From NCBI GenBank assembly GCA_964019055.1, contig OZ025206.1, positions 17,891,291-17,955,290 on the forward strand: a stretch of DNA of 64,000 bases, written 5' to 3'. The position numbers and the translations under genes are program-made. Positions 1 through 12,889 of this stretch are shown here, piece after piece. Within the stretch, counting starts at the first letter, position 1. Each line of letters opens with the position of its first letter. The stretch is from Anthopleura xanthogrammica (lineage: Eukaryota; Cnidaria; Anthozoa; Actiniaria; Actiniidae). Below the pieces are notes generated by a model. The model worked only from the letters and a program-made list of their open reading frames with translations, did no database searches and had not been told where the DNA came from.

Positions 1-112
1 GCACGCAAAGAGCGCCGTCCACCGTTTGACTCGTCGTCTTCGCTCTCGATGTAATCCACTGAACTGGACATGCTAACTCTGTCGTTCACAGATTTACTTT
101 CTTTAACCTCTC
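1..112 (-). CDS. Partial exon of an unidentified gene, minus strand
   Basis: Read on the minus strand, a polypyrimidine tract followed by CAG (ending at 113) precedes an open frame that runs off the window edge. The frame reads EVKESKSVNDRVSM and then SSSVDYIESEDDESNGG, ending in a basic RRSLRA. It is rich in Ser and acidic residues, which suits a disordered nuclear or regulatory segment. An ATG at 71-69 is in frame, so the coding start could be there, with the upstream part untranslated. I do not recognise the family. The gene lies back to back with the RhoGAP gene about 1 kb away, so the two may share a promoter region. Confidence 0.4.
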
Positions 113-1111
113 CTGGCGTAAAAAAAGAAGCTTTAAATATGAGAACATGCGAGCTGCAGTGAGATATGAAGAAAAAAAACGAGATACCTCTTAAAAGATG
201 CTAAAGATACTGCTACTGATCAGGATCACTGTCGGTGTCAAACAACGCTGACGAGATGACAGCTCCAAAATAGATTTTACTACTAATATTTACGATTACT
301 TCGGAATAGTAAACGAAAAATATTTTAAATCACGATTTGATTTCAAACTGCTTTAAATAAGAAAAATCAACAGAGATCATTAAGAGAAAAAGAACCCCTT
401 CTGGTTTCATTAATTAAACTCAAGTTGTTCTCAAATCTACTGAAGAAGTATTGACCTAACCAGGTAATTAATGATCTCACTAGCAAATCACAGCAGTTTA
501 TGTATAGAATTTTAGAATTTACTGGTACGAACCTGAGTTGAGTTCCATTAGTTACCTTGCTAACCTAAAGGTTATGTTTTTTTAAGGAACATTTATATAG
601 TATTCCGAAAGAAAAACCTCGTCATCTCCACAGCAGGAAATGCCAAAGCCGCACCGCGAGTGGAAGGGCCTCATTAACGTTACATCGACATCCGGTCGTG
701 GGCTCGCTCCAGTGATCACCAAATCTTCGGATTTAGCCTCGGATTAAACCCGACGTCATTCGGGAAATCTTCGTTCTACGTCCAAAACCAGCAGGAGCCC
801 GGAAAAAAAATATCCATCAAAACAAAAATCCAATTAAATAATGTAAAGCTTATTTTAAGAGATTTTCGGCCTATTAGATTATTAAAGTAAAGGAATTTAA
901 TCAAGAAAATATGCTGGAAATGTGTATCAAGGGCGTAGTCAAAACATCATCGGCACGATCGATATCCTGTCGTGTACTATTCGTGTACTGGACGAAATGA
1001 ACCAATCAGTGTGTTTACCAACGGTCGAGCGGTAACATTCGAACCAAGAAGATCGAACCATTTGACCAAACACTTTTATCTTCTTAATATTTGTTCTTAT
1101 GATCTTACAAG
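113..1111. promoter_or_regulatory. Probable divergent promoter region between the minus-strand exon and the RhoGAP gene
   Basis: About 1 kb with no convincing coding region. The part from about 600 to 800 is richer in CpG than its surroundings (CCGCACCGCGAG, GGTCGTGGGC, CCCGACGTCATTCGG). That suits a CpG-containing promoter or first non-coding exon of the minus-strand gene. A TGACGTCA-like half site (GACGTCAT) is visible near 752. No TATA box was assigned. Regulation in both directions is inferred from the gene layout only. Confidence 0.35.
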
Positions 1112-4100
1112 ATGAGAGATTTATCCTCTATAGATTTTAAGGGCAATGTCAGGTTTGTTGTTCGTCGAGAGCTCAAAAGCATGGGTCTTAAAGTTCCCAA
1201 GAATAAGGCGAATTCTAAGCTGGTAAGAACGAGCCTGGAAAAATATAGTTATTGACCTTTATATTGTTTAACTTGAAATAAATATCTCTTTTAGATTATT
1301 ATTCTTATGATTCATAAGGATTCTGTTCTATACTTTAGCGCATATACTTTAAAGTAGAACAACCAAAAAAGGTTATTAGAAAAGACCAAGGCTTTGCGAA
1401 CACGTTTTTTCTTTGTTTCGTGTCCAGTTGTTCATTTCGTGGGAACGTTTGGACGAAAATTCAAACTTATAAAATAAAAACTAAGTTCTTTATGTATTTT
1501 TTTTTTCTTGCAGGCGATTGAATGCAATGGGGAAGGGGTCTTTGGTATTCCTCTGGATAAAGTTCCAACAAGAAACGTAGGAGAAGATTTTTACTGTGGT
1601 GTTCCCAAGTGAGTGAAAAAATTCTATAAACTAAAAAAACAGTTGTAAATATTGGAACAATTTTAACTAATCAAAGTCTTCTTTTTTAGATTTTTAATTG
1701 ATTCCTGCAGTTTCCTTCGCAAACATCTTGGTACAGAAGGATTATTCAGAAAATCTGGCTCTGTTCAAAGACAGAAAATTCTCAAAGTAAATTTTTGTTG
1801 CTTTTGTGTGATCTTGAGTGTGTTTGTTAAAATTATTTGTTTTTGATTAAATTATGCATTTCTGATTTTTCTTTTTGCACAGCAACAAATTGAAGGTGGT
1901 GAAGATATATCCACAGCACATCCCCACGATGTGGCAAGTTTGATAAAACAATTCTTTCGACACCTCCAAGAGCCATTACTCACCAATCTTTATCACGACA
2001 GCTTTATTAAGTCCCTGAGGCAAGAAAATGAAGGGGAACGCATCAGAGCAATTTTGAATATCTGCTTAATGCTTCCCTTAACTCATCTGCAGACCATGCA
2101 GTACATGATGAAATTTGCCGCAGAGGTTGCTACGCACTCGGAGCAAAGCAAAATGAGCTTGTCTAACCTTGCAATTGTCCTGACTCCCAATCTTATGCAC
2201 AATTCTAAAAAGGACAACAGCAGTTCTTCAGAAAAGCTACTTAAAGATCAGACTGAGATTATTGAGACTTTGTTAAGAAATGCTGATCAGGTTGGCATGG
2301 TTCCAGAAGATGTTTATGAGAGAGCAAAAATGATTGGAGAAGATGGTGACTATGCTATGACATCTTCTGGTGATGAACTGGAGGGTGAAAATCTTCAGAG
2401 ACCAAAAAGCAAAAGAGCACCGAGAACTAGAACAAGAACTGGATCAATCACTGGTAAATATGTAATTTGATTATACATTGACGCACACATTAATAAATTA
2501 AGATGATACGTGCTCAGAAGAGAAACATTAGAGCATGTACAAATTTAATTAACTTGTTGATACCTTTGCCACACGGCACTCTAGCACAAGAATATAAGCC
2601 TACATTTGTCTTCTGAGCCCTGCAGTGCATGAATGCTTTTAAATTGAAGGTCTAAAGACCCATGTATTGTTGAAAAAATGATGAACAATTTCAAGCTTAT
2701 TAACCTTTATCTCAAAGGTTTCATTGGACAAAGTCTAAATAAGCTCAAGACCAACTCAAGTTCATCTAAAAATACCCCAGTGAACCGCCACAGAAGAACC
2801 AAGAGTGTGAAGGCTGACTTAATGAGAAACAAATGCAAATATGCTGAAGCTAATGATATTGTCATCAGCAAAGGTTTGTGGCAACAAATGTAATTAATAG
2901 AGGGTTAATTAATTTGATTAATATCTTGAGAGTATGATATATTATAATACTTTGATTTTTAATTTTCAGATGATGCAGATTTGAATACATTTGCTTCTCA
3001 AGCAAATGAAAGAATGAGTTTGAGGATAAGTTCTAACAAACGCAGGGTGGAATATAATAATTCAGCCATATCACCAGCAATGAAAAGGTACCAGTTTCCC
3101 CTTTCAATTTCAACTAATGAAATAAATGTATTAGTAATAAACACATATGCTGCCCAATTAATCTGGACAGCTGCTGAAACAACAGAATGAAAATCTAAAT
3201 TCTACGAACAATTTATTTGCATTATATAGTCATGCAAAAGAAGATATGAGGTTCCCTATCAAGAATATCTCCTAAGATCAAATTGGAATTTAGAAAATAT
3301 TAATGTTCATTTTTGCAAAGGGAAGAAAACTGGAGAATGCAGAGAAAAATCCTTGAAGCAAGTTAATGAGAGAATCAGCAACAAACTTTACTCACATGCA
3401 ATACCACTAGGGATCCAGTGAAATCAGAAATTTTCACTCTATTAACATGAGAACTTGGGTGTTTAGAACTACAGAAATCGAAGAGTTTTTAGATGGGGCT
3501 TACAGTTTAGCATAACATGTCTACAAAAGTTGTTGTAATTTCAAAACATGGACCACTTATAACTTGGGTGTAATGTTTTCCCATTTCAGATCATGTGTCA
3601 TTCTCTTGAGAATAAGATTCTTTGTTTATAAATGGTATACATGCATGCATATTCATGTGTGTTTTTATTCTCAACCATCACAAAGAAATGGTACAGCTCC
3701 AGGGAATGAGATATTAAAGTTTAACTGAAACGGGGAAAACATTACTGTACTTACTCTTTTAAGTACCTCCCTCAATTCAGCACCCCCTTCAATAAAGCGC
3801 CACATGTTAGCAAAATATCAAAGAACGCTGCCCACAATAAGCACTGCCCCAAAAAAGTGACACAACCACACTAAATATTTGATTAATATTAATATTTTAT
3901 TCCTAGAAGACCAAGAATAGTAGTAGATGCGTCAAAGAATGAAGGTGATGCAGGGATTGGCCACCCAAAGATTATCTCAAGATCCACACAAATGTTCACC
4001 ACCACAATCAAACCCCTGACTCCAGTCAGACCTCTAACTGATATGGGTAAGGTTTTCAAAAAAACTTTTCTTTAATTATTGCAGTTTGAGGTAACATTTC

Positions 4101-6137
4101 AGTTCATCCTTTAGTGCAACTCTGTTGACAGGGATGGAACAAGAATGTTTTTTATTTTGTGTTCTGCCACCCAATTTATCTGGTCAAATTGGGATGTGGT
4201 TGATAGCTACAGTGTATTGTCAACTTGAGTATAGATGAGTCTTGAGATGCATTAGAAAAGTTAGATAAAAGAGTAGTACTGTAAGATTGCACTGTAGCTC
4301 TGCACTCCTAACAATATGTAGTGTACAGGGCTCAAAATAATGGCAGGTCAATGGTCAATTTCCGGCCAAATTTGGTACTTGACCAGTCAAATATGGTTTT
4401 GAATGGATATGTTGACCAGTCATCTTTGAAAAAAAAATAAGATAAAATATCATACGCTGGACATCTTGACTGGCGTATGACTGGCTGTTATTTTGAGACC
4501 TGGTGTAGGGGTGCACTCTTACCAAAATAAAGAAGCATGGCACTTTACAATAATTTATTATCTAATACTGCAAATAATTTTTAATTGCATGTCTATTATA
4601 AGCACTTCAGCAAAAGTAATATATGTAATTAATGTTTCAGTTAAGAGTAATCATGCCAAGATATTACTGTCTGAGGAAACAGAGCATGTTAAAGTCATAG
4701 ATGCCATGACATATGTTCCATCTCCCGATAAAAATGCACATCAACCCACAAGATCTAGACATGCACGTTCACATCGCACTGGTTCAACCACCCAATTACT
4801 AGATGATGAAGGATTAGAGTCACCAGTTTCAGGGAGACGGCATGCCGAGTACAGCAGGCATGGGGGGAAAGGAGGTGAAATGCAGAGAAGAAGCGTCACA
4901 AGAAGGTATATGTGCTGAGCATATGGAGTGGATTTTTTATGACTGAATTGTCTCGGCAGGCAGCACCCATCACAGCATGGAATAGACGTTTTTAGCTTGG
5001 CCATGTTTTCATTTCAGACCACATCCTTCCCTTGAGAATAAGATTCTTTGTTTGAATAATCCCCTTCACAGTTCCCTGCACCATCTTGAAAGGTAGCCAT
5101 GCCTTTGCATCAAAGCAAGATGAATGGTGAGCTTGCAATGATAAAGGCATGTGAATAATTGTCCAAGGTGTTAAAAAAGGCCTCGCCTCGATGCAAAGGC
5201 ATGGCTACCTTTCAAGATGGTGCAGACAATTCATATTCATGTTCATGCATCTCCTTGTGTGTAACCATTACCACTATTTTCATTGCTATGCCCTGATTTA
5301 GACAACAGTTACAACAGGGAAATTAGGCACACTGTCAATCATACTCTGATTGACAGCAGCATAATTGTCTGATTTCTGTCTGGACTATTGTCATGATCAG
5401 TGCATAGCAATGAAAAGAGTGGAAAACGAAGAAATGACACTCTAGTGAATGACACATGGTCTGAAATGGGAAAACATTATACCCATGCTAAGAGGGAGTA
5501 TTGATAACATCTGTTAAACCAGCTACAGCATATGAAATGATTGGCCATGTAATTAGAATACTTGGATACGACACTATAATATTGCAATGGCATGGCCAAT
5601 TTTTTGTCATATTTCTCAGGAAAAGTAAATTATCTAATCACAACTCTACGTATTGTTGTGGGTTTCTTTTTATGTAGGCATTCATCTGGTGCAACATCTT
5701 GCTTCAACCATTCACCAAGACAACGCAAAGGAAGTAATGTGTACAAACAGGTATGATTTTCCTCCTCCATTATTACTTTTTCTTGGAATTTTAGAGTGCA
5801 CATTTTACTTTAATTTTACAATGTCTTATCCTGGTTATGGTACTCCCATTTTTAAGGGTTACTAACATACATGTATTGTGACTATTTGTAAATTAACATG
5901 GTGTATATTGTTGGCACATTGCAGGAATCTAGTTCTGGAGCAGCCATTAAAACCCCAGATCGAGAAAATATAAATCCAGATTTAGTAGCTTATGCAGTCA
6001 GGAACAGCACTAACAAATATCAAAATCCAAAGTATTCTAGTACAGGAGATAAAATGACGCCTTGTAAACTCCACATCGCAACTCCTCCAATGACAGGCAA
6101 CAGAGAGATGAAAACACTGTTATCACAAAAAATCTAG
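1112..6137 (+). CDS. ARHGAP11A: RhoGAP domain protein of the ARHGAP11 type (10 coding exons)
   Basis: The family accelerates GTP hydrolysis by Rho GTPases; vertebrate ARHGAP11A acts on RhoA in cytokinesis. Coding exons: 1112-1222, 1514-1608, 1690-1786, 1883-2453, 2718-2873, 2970-3087, 3907-4046, 4641-4905, 5678-5750, 5925-6137. All phases join and give about 612 residues, shorter than the human protein (about 1,000). The N-terminus ([11 protein letters not shown], then [11 protein letters not shown]) and the RhoGAP domain (about residues 45-225) match ARHGAP11 in order. The arginine finger is in GLFRKSGSV, Arg89 by my count; other marks are [15 protein letters not shown] and [12 protein letters not shown]. 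The C-terminal half is Ser/Arg-rich and probably disordered, with a RRTKSVK basic patch and a terminal TPDRENIN segment. The start is the first ATG in frame with the family N-terminus; an ATG just upstream opens another frame that stops quickly. The paralogue label is inferred; the RhoGAP call is firm. Confidence 0.88.
3571..3744. mobile_element. MITE-like element, family B, in a RhoGAP intron
   Basis: The left end TAATGTTTTCCCATTTCAGA is mirrored by GGGGAAAACATTA at the right end. Related copies with the same ends are at 5003-5479 and 47936-48067. There is no coding capacity, so it is a non-autonomous DNA-transposon-like repeat. Confidence 0.6.
4326..4502. mobile_element. Foldback MITE, family C, in a RhoGAP intron
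   Basis: The ends CAGGGCTCAAAATAATGGC and GGCTGTTATTTTGAGACCTG are near-perfect inverted repeats. The interior carries repeated TTGACCAGTCA-type motifs. Relatives are at 30898-31046 and 44645-44795, with possible one-ended copies at 30008 and 50346. Confidence 0.65.
5003..5479. mobile_element. Family B TIR element with a nested family A foldback MITE
   Basis: The outer ends ATGTTTTCATTTCAGACCA and TGGTCTGAAATGGGAAAACA are inverted repeats. Inside, 5077-5224 is a second foldback element with arms ACCATCTTGAAAGGTAGCC and GGCTACCTTTCAAGATGGT. A near-identical family A copy is at 50521-50679, and one arm alone is at 35092-35134. The nesting shows family A inserted into a family B copy. It lies in a RhoGAP intron (4906-5677). 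Confidence 0.7.
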
Positions 6138-8853
6138 ATGCCTCTACAATCAGAATGTATTATATATTATAGAATACTTAGAGGTAAAAATGATATATGC
6201 ATTTCATTTAGATTATATAGGTTATACCTATTTTCATAATTACACAGCCAGACAACTAGCAAAAACTCCAAAGAAATAATGTTTAGAAATCTCAGACTGT
6301 GTTTTTTGATTGATTAAAGCAAAAATTCCTGATTCCTAGAGTTATTGAAGTTGTGTAATTATGAAAATAGATGTAATATATGTAGTCATTTTATAAACTG
6401 TTTTTTTATAGTAGTTTTATTTTTGAATTAGGTAGGTAATAACCAGAATCTTTTACTATGGATTTAACCAAGCATGCATTAAGAATATCAACCGCTTCAA
6501 ACGCTAGACGTTCTTTGTGACTGCTGACAAAATATCAAACATTTTAGTCTACATTCCATTCTTCAAGTGTCGGTATCCTTTGGATAATTTTCTTCTCCAC
6601 AATATCATCAAAAGGATCCGGACATGAGAAGAAAGGAAGGCAGACTGAAATATGTTGATATTTCCTGGTGGAGACGCAAATGTCTAGCATTTGAGAGGCA
6701 GACGATATTCTTAATACCTGTCACGCCTCAGTGAAATCTGTAGTAATAGTATTTTCCCTTGAACGCTCTTTTTTTCCAAACTCAAAGTGAGTTTTGATGG
6801 ATGCCAATCAAAGCATTTCCACTAAAATATTGTTGGCAGACAAAGTGTCAATGGCATGTGTATATGAAATTTCATGGCAATTCTTTGACTGACACCAATC
6901 AAGATCTACTTTGTTGCCACAGCAACTTCTATGATTCTGTGCTTACTATCAAACACAATTACTATAAAATTTTGGCAAGAGTTTTGTACTTATCTTTGCA
7001 CTTGAGCAAAATTTACTCTTACTAAAAAAGCTATAGTATAGCCCCAATGATAATGGAATACATGTCCAGAATATATTATATTAGATTTATTGCACAGTAT
7101 CACCATGACAGTAGTGACAATTTAATGTTATTGATAATGGATAAATCAAAGAGTGATTTTAAATTAAGGGTGTCCAGATTACCTGGAAAATTTTTTAAAA
7201 TGAATGACTACAGTTTCAATTTTGGGAACAGTATTTCAATAGAGGGTTTTTGATTTTTTTAAGATGTGAAAGCCACTAATAAATAGTTTGAATAAAGTGG
7301 CTCAAAGATCAAGACAGACAGATTCAACTACTGTATGATAATTTTATAATCTTGTATTAATATAGCTGTTTATGAATTACTGAGATAACAAAAATAAAGA
7401 GAGTGATTGAATGTTTCAGACTGTTATTAGTTTTAAATTTTAAAAAAAATTTTAAAAAAATAATGCAGCACAATGTCAATGAAACTTATTTACCATTACT
7501 GTTTTATTGTCAAATACAAGATAGACACTACAACCTACAATGTATTACTTATCCTAATTTGTGGGTTTCATAATTATTTTGAATGTGCTTATTACTATGG
7601 AAATTATTACAGTGTATAGGATGGTTGTGTGGTGGACTATCTTAACAAAAACATTTGAATAATCTATTACTACACTTATCCTGTTAGGTGAAAACTGCTT
7701 TTGGATGGTTTTGATACTGTACTGTATGTTGAAGTGCGATCCATGAGGCTTGATGTCTGGTTTCCAAACTAGCATTTCAACAGCTGTCAATCAAAATACT
7801 GGGAACAAGTTTGAGCCCTTAGTAGTAAATCTTATTAAGGCGTGATTACATGGATCAATTTTCTCTGCAACTTGTCTCGCAACTGAGTTGGGACACAAGT
7901 TACAAGAGGCTTTACACGGTGCAATGAAGATGCAATCGTTGCCAAAAGTAGAAACAAATTCTACTTTTCATAATGATTGCTGCAACTTGTCTTACAACAT
8001 TTTTCACAGGTTATACTTCAATCAGAATGGAAGTAAAGAAAATGTTGTTGTGAGTTCCTTCATTTTTATATGAAAGTGTTTCAATGACAATGGAAAAAAT
8101 TGATGGCTTTTTATGGTTTGCTTTTCACAGTGCTTTTCATGTTCAGCAACCCAGATAGTTACAAGAACTTTACGATTTTGATTTACCATTAAATTTATAT
8201 AATACAATCACATGGTTCCTCATGATTGATAGAAGGCACCATATCCAATCAAGAGCATGCCTTGTAATTTGTTAAACAAAACCTTAACAAACCCTTAATA
8301 AAAAAAACCCTCCCATAGGAATTCACGACTTCTTTCCATTCGAAACAATGGTATAAAATTTAGGATTAAGGGGATGATAAATTTTTGATGGTCGCCAGAA
8401 CCCAAAAATCCATATTGCTTACTATCAATCATGTGACTTTTCTGGATTTGACTGGGGGGCAACCAATGGTTGACTGGGGGCAACTAGTAATTCTTAAATC
8501 AAATCATATCAAAATCACTCCTCAAAGTATTCTATCTGACTATTTCTACGACATGAAACCAGAAAACAAGATACAACATTCTACAAGCCAGTCAAAACAG
8601 AGATACTACCGGAAGTGTGGTCTATTGATAGTAAGCAATTGCATGTCTAGGAGTCACTGAGGCTATAGAAGCATGAAAACATGAATTGGAAAGAATCTCA
8701 ATCTATAAACAAACTATTAAAGTCAGTTATTGTATTATCTACCTACTGGATATATATTCCTATAGTCTTCAGTACATATGTACATATGAGATGAAAAAAA
8801 CAATACTATTGTTTTGTTGCTAGTTTTGCATGACAGTGTTCTAAGTTACCATA
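6138..8853. other. 3' region of the RhoGAP gene and convergent intergenic DNA
   Basis: No exon is supported here. Candidate polyadenylation signals AATAAA occur at 7291-7296 and 7393-7398 and could serve the RhoGAP transcript. A decayed element near 7858-8005 has CTGCAACTTGTCTCGCAAC at one end and TGCTGCAACTTGTCTTACAAC at the other. It shares motifs with the foldback element at 36676-36871. The rest is A+T-rich and featureless to me. Confidence 0.4.
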
Positions 8854-11069
8854 CTATTCCAGCTGCTGAAGCATGTTTAGTTGTTTAAGTACTTTACTCT
8901 GACTTGTTTCTCGGATTTCCCCCGCTAAGAACATCTCATCTACCACTGAGTACACCTACCAAATAAAAAAAATCCATATGATAATCATTAAATTTTAGCT
9001 TGGATGAACAGTTAGACTTCAGAAGTAAGGTAAAATGCTTAGTAGGCTTTCCCACATCTTCAACAGGGGCAGATCCAGGATCCAGGTGATACCGATTTTT
9101 TGGTCTCTTGGCTAGCTAACAGTAGGCACTTTCGTAGAAAGTCTTATATTTGATGGCAATACTTTGCAGGAAATGATTCAATGGTACTTGTAAAAAAAAT
9201 AATTGGGTGGCTACATGAAGGTGCAACATGGTGTAAACAATATATTTATATTACTTTACCTTATAAAAGTTAAAGACTAAATCCAGTTCACAAACATTGT
9301 GGAAAAACTCATTTAAAACCTGAAAAATAACAAAACCAAATTTATCCCACGCCATAGAATATACAGCCAATCAGAAAGCAGGAAAGCTGTTGTATATTTG
9401 TCGGTATTTCATCCTTCCTTGCATTTATGCATCTATGCATTTGTATTTTCTATGATGTGGGATAAAATGGTTATACAATGGTTTCTCGTGGCATAACGTG
9501 GATATCCCACTCGTCACTTGTATTTTCTTTGTATACACACTCCCCTAAAGGCTTGTGTGTATACCACTTGAAACCATCATATAACTAGTATGTACAGGTT
9601 ATCACAATATTGTATACATATCCACATCCGTTCAGGGGTGGATTCAAAAGGTAGACTAAAGCAAACCCAGCCTCTTTTTTACGAAGTATTCCTTTTGAAA
9701 GAATGTTGCCTTCAATCTACCATAAGTTCAGGGATTTCATTAAAATTTCAAGTAGGTGGACGGTTACTTAATATAGACAACGTATCAAGAAAAACATCCT
9801 TCATTAACAGGTCCAATTGGGATGTGGATTAAATCATATTTTAAAATTAGGCGGTTAGATATGGAAAGCAGATGCCAGAGTTTGCCAGTAACCAGCTTCA
9901 TTCTAATGCAATTCCTGTAAGTCTTTCTTTCTATGAATAAAGTTTTAATTACCTCCACAAAATTGTGAATGGCTTCCAGATAATATAAGTTGTTATCACT
10001 AACGTCAACACAGAAGCAGAAGTACAAGCCTGCATAACGCCTGTACACTATCTTGAAGTTACGAAACTAAAACAAGAGGAAAAATCATTAAAGATAATTT
10101 GTACAATAAAATCTGGAGATAATTGATACCTTATCTTTGAAATCATCTTTCGTAATGACTCAGCCAACCCAATTCAAGACATCTGGGTTTTTGGCTTCTG
10201 TAAATCAAGATTAATGCCCCATTCACACTGGACCTTTAAACATGTTTAAAGGTTGTTTAGTTGACCTAGTGCCCTTCCATCAGCTTGTACGCCTAACTAA
10301 ACAACTTTCAAACCTTCTTTAACTAAACTACTTTGGGGACATAGTTTTAACCCTGTATAATGATGGCAGCCAAACGACGAAGGAAATGTGATAGATAAAT
10401 TAATAAATACCAAGGTTAGTTGGTGTGAATGGGGCTTTACTGACACAGAGCATATTGGAAATGTAATTGACTGAAGCCAACCAAACCCAGAAGTCTCAAA
10501 TTACAACTTGCTCTTTGTATTGCTTGAATTTTCACAACCAATTGAATATGAGATTGAGAGTAAAATGCATAACAATGTATAAAATATCAAGTCTAGCCTC
10601 AACCTAGAACAACTGTTTGTAAAAATCCCTACCATATATTCTAATCAAATGTTTGAGCCAGCGACTACTAGTACAATCTCGGTATCTCATGTATCGATCA
10701 AATGACAGCTTGAATGAGTGCCCAACTCATAAGACCAAGAAAACCTTACCTCTACAAAATTTGTGTGCTTTGCATCTCGAACGGTAACCAGGGCATGTAC
10801 TTCTTCAATTAACTTTTGTTTCTCGTCATCATCAAAGTTCATGTACCATTTTGCTAGTCTTGTCTTCCCCGCACGATTTTGAATCAAGATGAATCGAATC
10901 TATGTCATCATAAAAACAAGTTAAGAAAGCGACCTTTTTCACCGAAATAACAAAAAAAAAGCAATATAACTGCAAAAATAATCATCAAACTATAATATTA
11001 TACAAGTTCTAAGAATATAAAGTAGATAAAGAGGAAATAAAACAATGAAATAGCCGAGCAACTCACCAT
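8854..11069 (-). CDS. AP2S1: AP-2 complex subunit sigma (complete, 5 coding exons)
   Basis: This is the small (sigma2) chain of the AP-2 adaptor, which links clathrin to plasma-membrane cargo and helps form the pocket for dileucine sorting signals. Coding exons in transcript order: 11069-11067, 10899-10750, 10066-9953, 9319-9260, 8955-8854. Their lengths of 3+150+114+60+102 nt give 142 codons plus stop, matching the usual length. The first coding exon holds only the ATG. The protein runs [20 protein letters not shown], then [55 protein letters not shown] and [17 protein letters not shown], ending in LNMLQQLE. Arg15, a conserved functional residue in mammals, is present. Near-identity to animal sigma2 over the whole length makes this the firmest call in the window. 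Introns carry foldback repeats. Confidence 0.97.
9341..9466. mobile_element. Short TIR element in an AP2S1 intron
   Basis: TTTATCCCACGCCATAGAAT at the left is inverted at the right as TTTTCTATGATGTGGGATAAA (ends 9466). It is non-coding and sits 21 bp from the exon at 9260-9319. The following 100 bp repeats similar ATCCCAC/GTATAC motifs and may be a second decayed copy. Confidence 0.55.
10215..10435. mobile_element. TIR element in an AP2S1 intron
   Basis: GCCCCATTCACACTGGACC at the left pairs with TTGGTGTGAATGGGGC at the right. The interior includes further internal inverted segments (AACATGTTTAAAGGTTGTTTAG). It has no open frame and is classed as MITE-like on structure alone. Confidence 0.55.
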
Positions 11070-11384
11070 TTTCTCCAAAATCCAAGATGGTGGATCAAAA
11101 CTGTACGCAAGGAGCGATGGGATCGGTATGCTAACACAGGAAGCCCAGTACTCTTATTGGTGGGCACTGAACGGGACTGTATAAAAAAATGTGGATTTTT
11201 CCTATAAAATTTAAAAGTTCTTTTATATCTCCATTATTCTGCTCAATAATATATAACTGAGATTTGCCCCATGGCTAGCAGAAATTTGAAAATTTCCATT
11301 TTTGGAGCATTTCACTGGGAAATCATTTTTTTAAATGGCAAACCTTACTGGCACATCGGCAAGACATTTTATTATGTAATTTTT

Positions 11385-11474
11385 ATCCACACGCCCCTTG
11401 TGGAAATCAGCTTTAGTTGACGGGGATAGCGTGTTTAAATAAAGTTTACCTACCTACCTTACCTACCTACCTAC
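11385..11474 (+). mobile_element. 3' tail of a non-LTR (LINE-type) retrotransposon with a TACC repeat
   Basis: TTGTGGAAATCAGC, a GGGGATAGCGTGTTT segment and TAAATAAAGTTTACC precede a (CTAC/TACC)n tail. This is the usual look of LINE 3' ends in cnidarian genomes, which terminate in short tandem units. Only the tail is present; no reverse transcriptase frame is visible upstream. The family assignment is from general recollection. Confidence 0.5.
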
Positions 11475-12200
11475 TCCCATATATAGCCTATATAGTATAG
11501 GGTACGGTTTCGATTTCCATGATATATGTCAGTTCTTAAATAGGGTCATCCTTCTTGGATATGTTAGGGGTACTTGCGTTTTCAAGTCTTCGATAAGGCA
11601 TTCACTTTTAACTTCCTTTTTTTTTTAACTAGCTCTTTTCACCGCCCAAAAAAAAAATTGACACGTAATTTCCAACTGTGCCGACATATTCAGGTTATAG
11701 AATTTCTCTTGAGTCTTAGATATCTTAGATAGGGTTATAAGTTACAGTGTTGTGTCTTGAACAGCCGGTATGTTTTTTTAGGGTTTACCTAAAACCCGGA
11801 AAACGGAATCCGGAATCCGGAAAAAAATACAAAAAATACTAAAACCCGGAATAACCAAAAACAAAAATTTTACATACATTTTTTATATTATCCGTTCAAA
11901 AAATCTTCCCTTCTTTGCGTATTTGATGCGGTGGGAGGGGGGGTACTCTCTATAATGGAGTATACGGGGATGCTCCGCCCGAAAAGGGAACCTTTTTCAG
12001 GCCGCAGGTATAGAAAAAGGGTGGGAATTTGTGAGTTTTGGTATAAAAAGGGTAGCTTTCCTTCGAAGGTATATGAAAGGGGTACCTTTTCAGGCAAAAA
12101 GGTATATAAAAGGGTAAGGGATCATGAGTCCGGGCGGAGCATCCCCGTATGTAACGATCCACCTTAATGGGTCTGTAAACTGAAAAAAACGAAAAAAGAA
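11475..12200. repeat. TATA-rich dispersed repeat with a foldback core
   Basis: At 11962-12150 the ends ATACGGGGATGCTCCGCCCG and CGGGCGGAGCATCCCCGTAT are a perfect 20-bp inverted repeat. The interior alternates GGTAT-TATAAAAAGGG-like motifs. The stretch 11475-11560 (CCCATATATAGCCTATATAG, GGGTACGG) looks like part of the same repeat type. The small open frames on both strands here are by-products of the repeat. Confidence 0.55.
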
Positions 12201-12889
12201 TGATAGTATTATAAGATTAAATTCAAACTAACTGTAGTGTATAGAATCAGATTGAAGTGGATTGTACTCAGTTCTTTATTCTTTAACTTTCCAACAACTA
12301 CACCATCTTGGTTGCCTCCTTAGTAACCTCCCAGTATGCATCTCTTTTACATATTAATGACATCACACTAACAAAGAAAAAAGAAAGAAAGAAAGAAAGA
12401 AAAGTTTGAGTAGGTACGGGTCTCAAGTCATCCATCCAGCTAATGATCTCGCCCAATCGGGCTTGACTCAGCAGTTTTTCAGTTTTTTTCCACTGGACCA
12501 CGGTTTTCAAGATATTAGCACAACAATGGCGGTGAGAACAATGCACCAGATAGACTAGTTTATTTTCCACTTCACATCAATGTGCCAGTGCGTGGCAGGT
12601 TGTGCAAGTGGCTAGCTAATATGGTCTGGGGGCCGGCTGGTCTCTCCCCTGATGCCTCCGGGCTAGAACATGACTCTGCGTTGTTCCAGATCTGCGGATG
12701 CTTGGGGTATGTGGAGGGCACTATCTTTTATTTTGGAAATTTGCTTCGTTTTAATTTTTTTTATTATTATTATTAAGTTTTTCTATTATTATTATTTTTT
12801 ATTTTTAATTTTTGGTAGTTTTAAAAACTATTTTCAATTTTTTATTTCTTTATTTTTCATTTTTATTTTAAATCGATTTTTCTGCCCAT
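12201..12889. other. Non-coding stretch with low-complexity T-rich DNA
   Basis: No supported gene. An AAAG/GAAA run lies near 12376-12401, and ATT/TTTA-rich low-complexity DNA covers about 12750-12890. A short G+C-richer island at 12580-12720 has an open frame that I could not assign to any family. Confidence 0.3.

Noticed and set aside
640..700. Short minus-strand frame (MRPFHSRCGFGISCCGDDE)
   Set aside because: The phase does not join the exon at 1-112 and the donor is weak; more likely an untranslated or promoter region.
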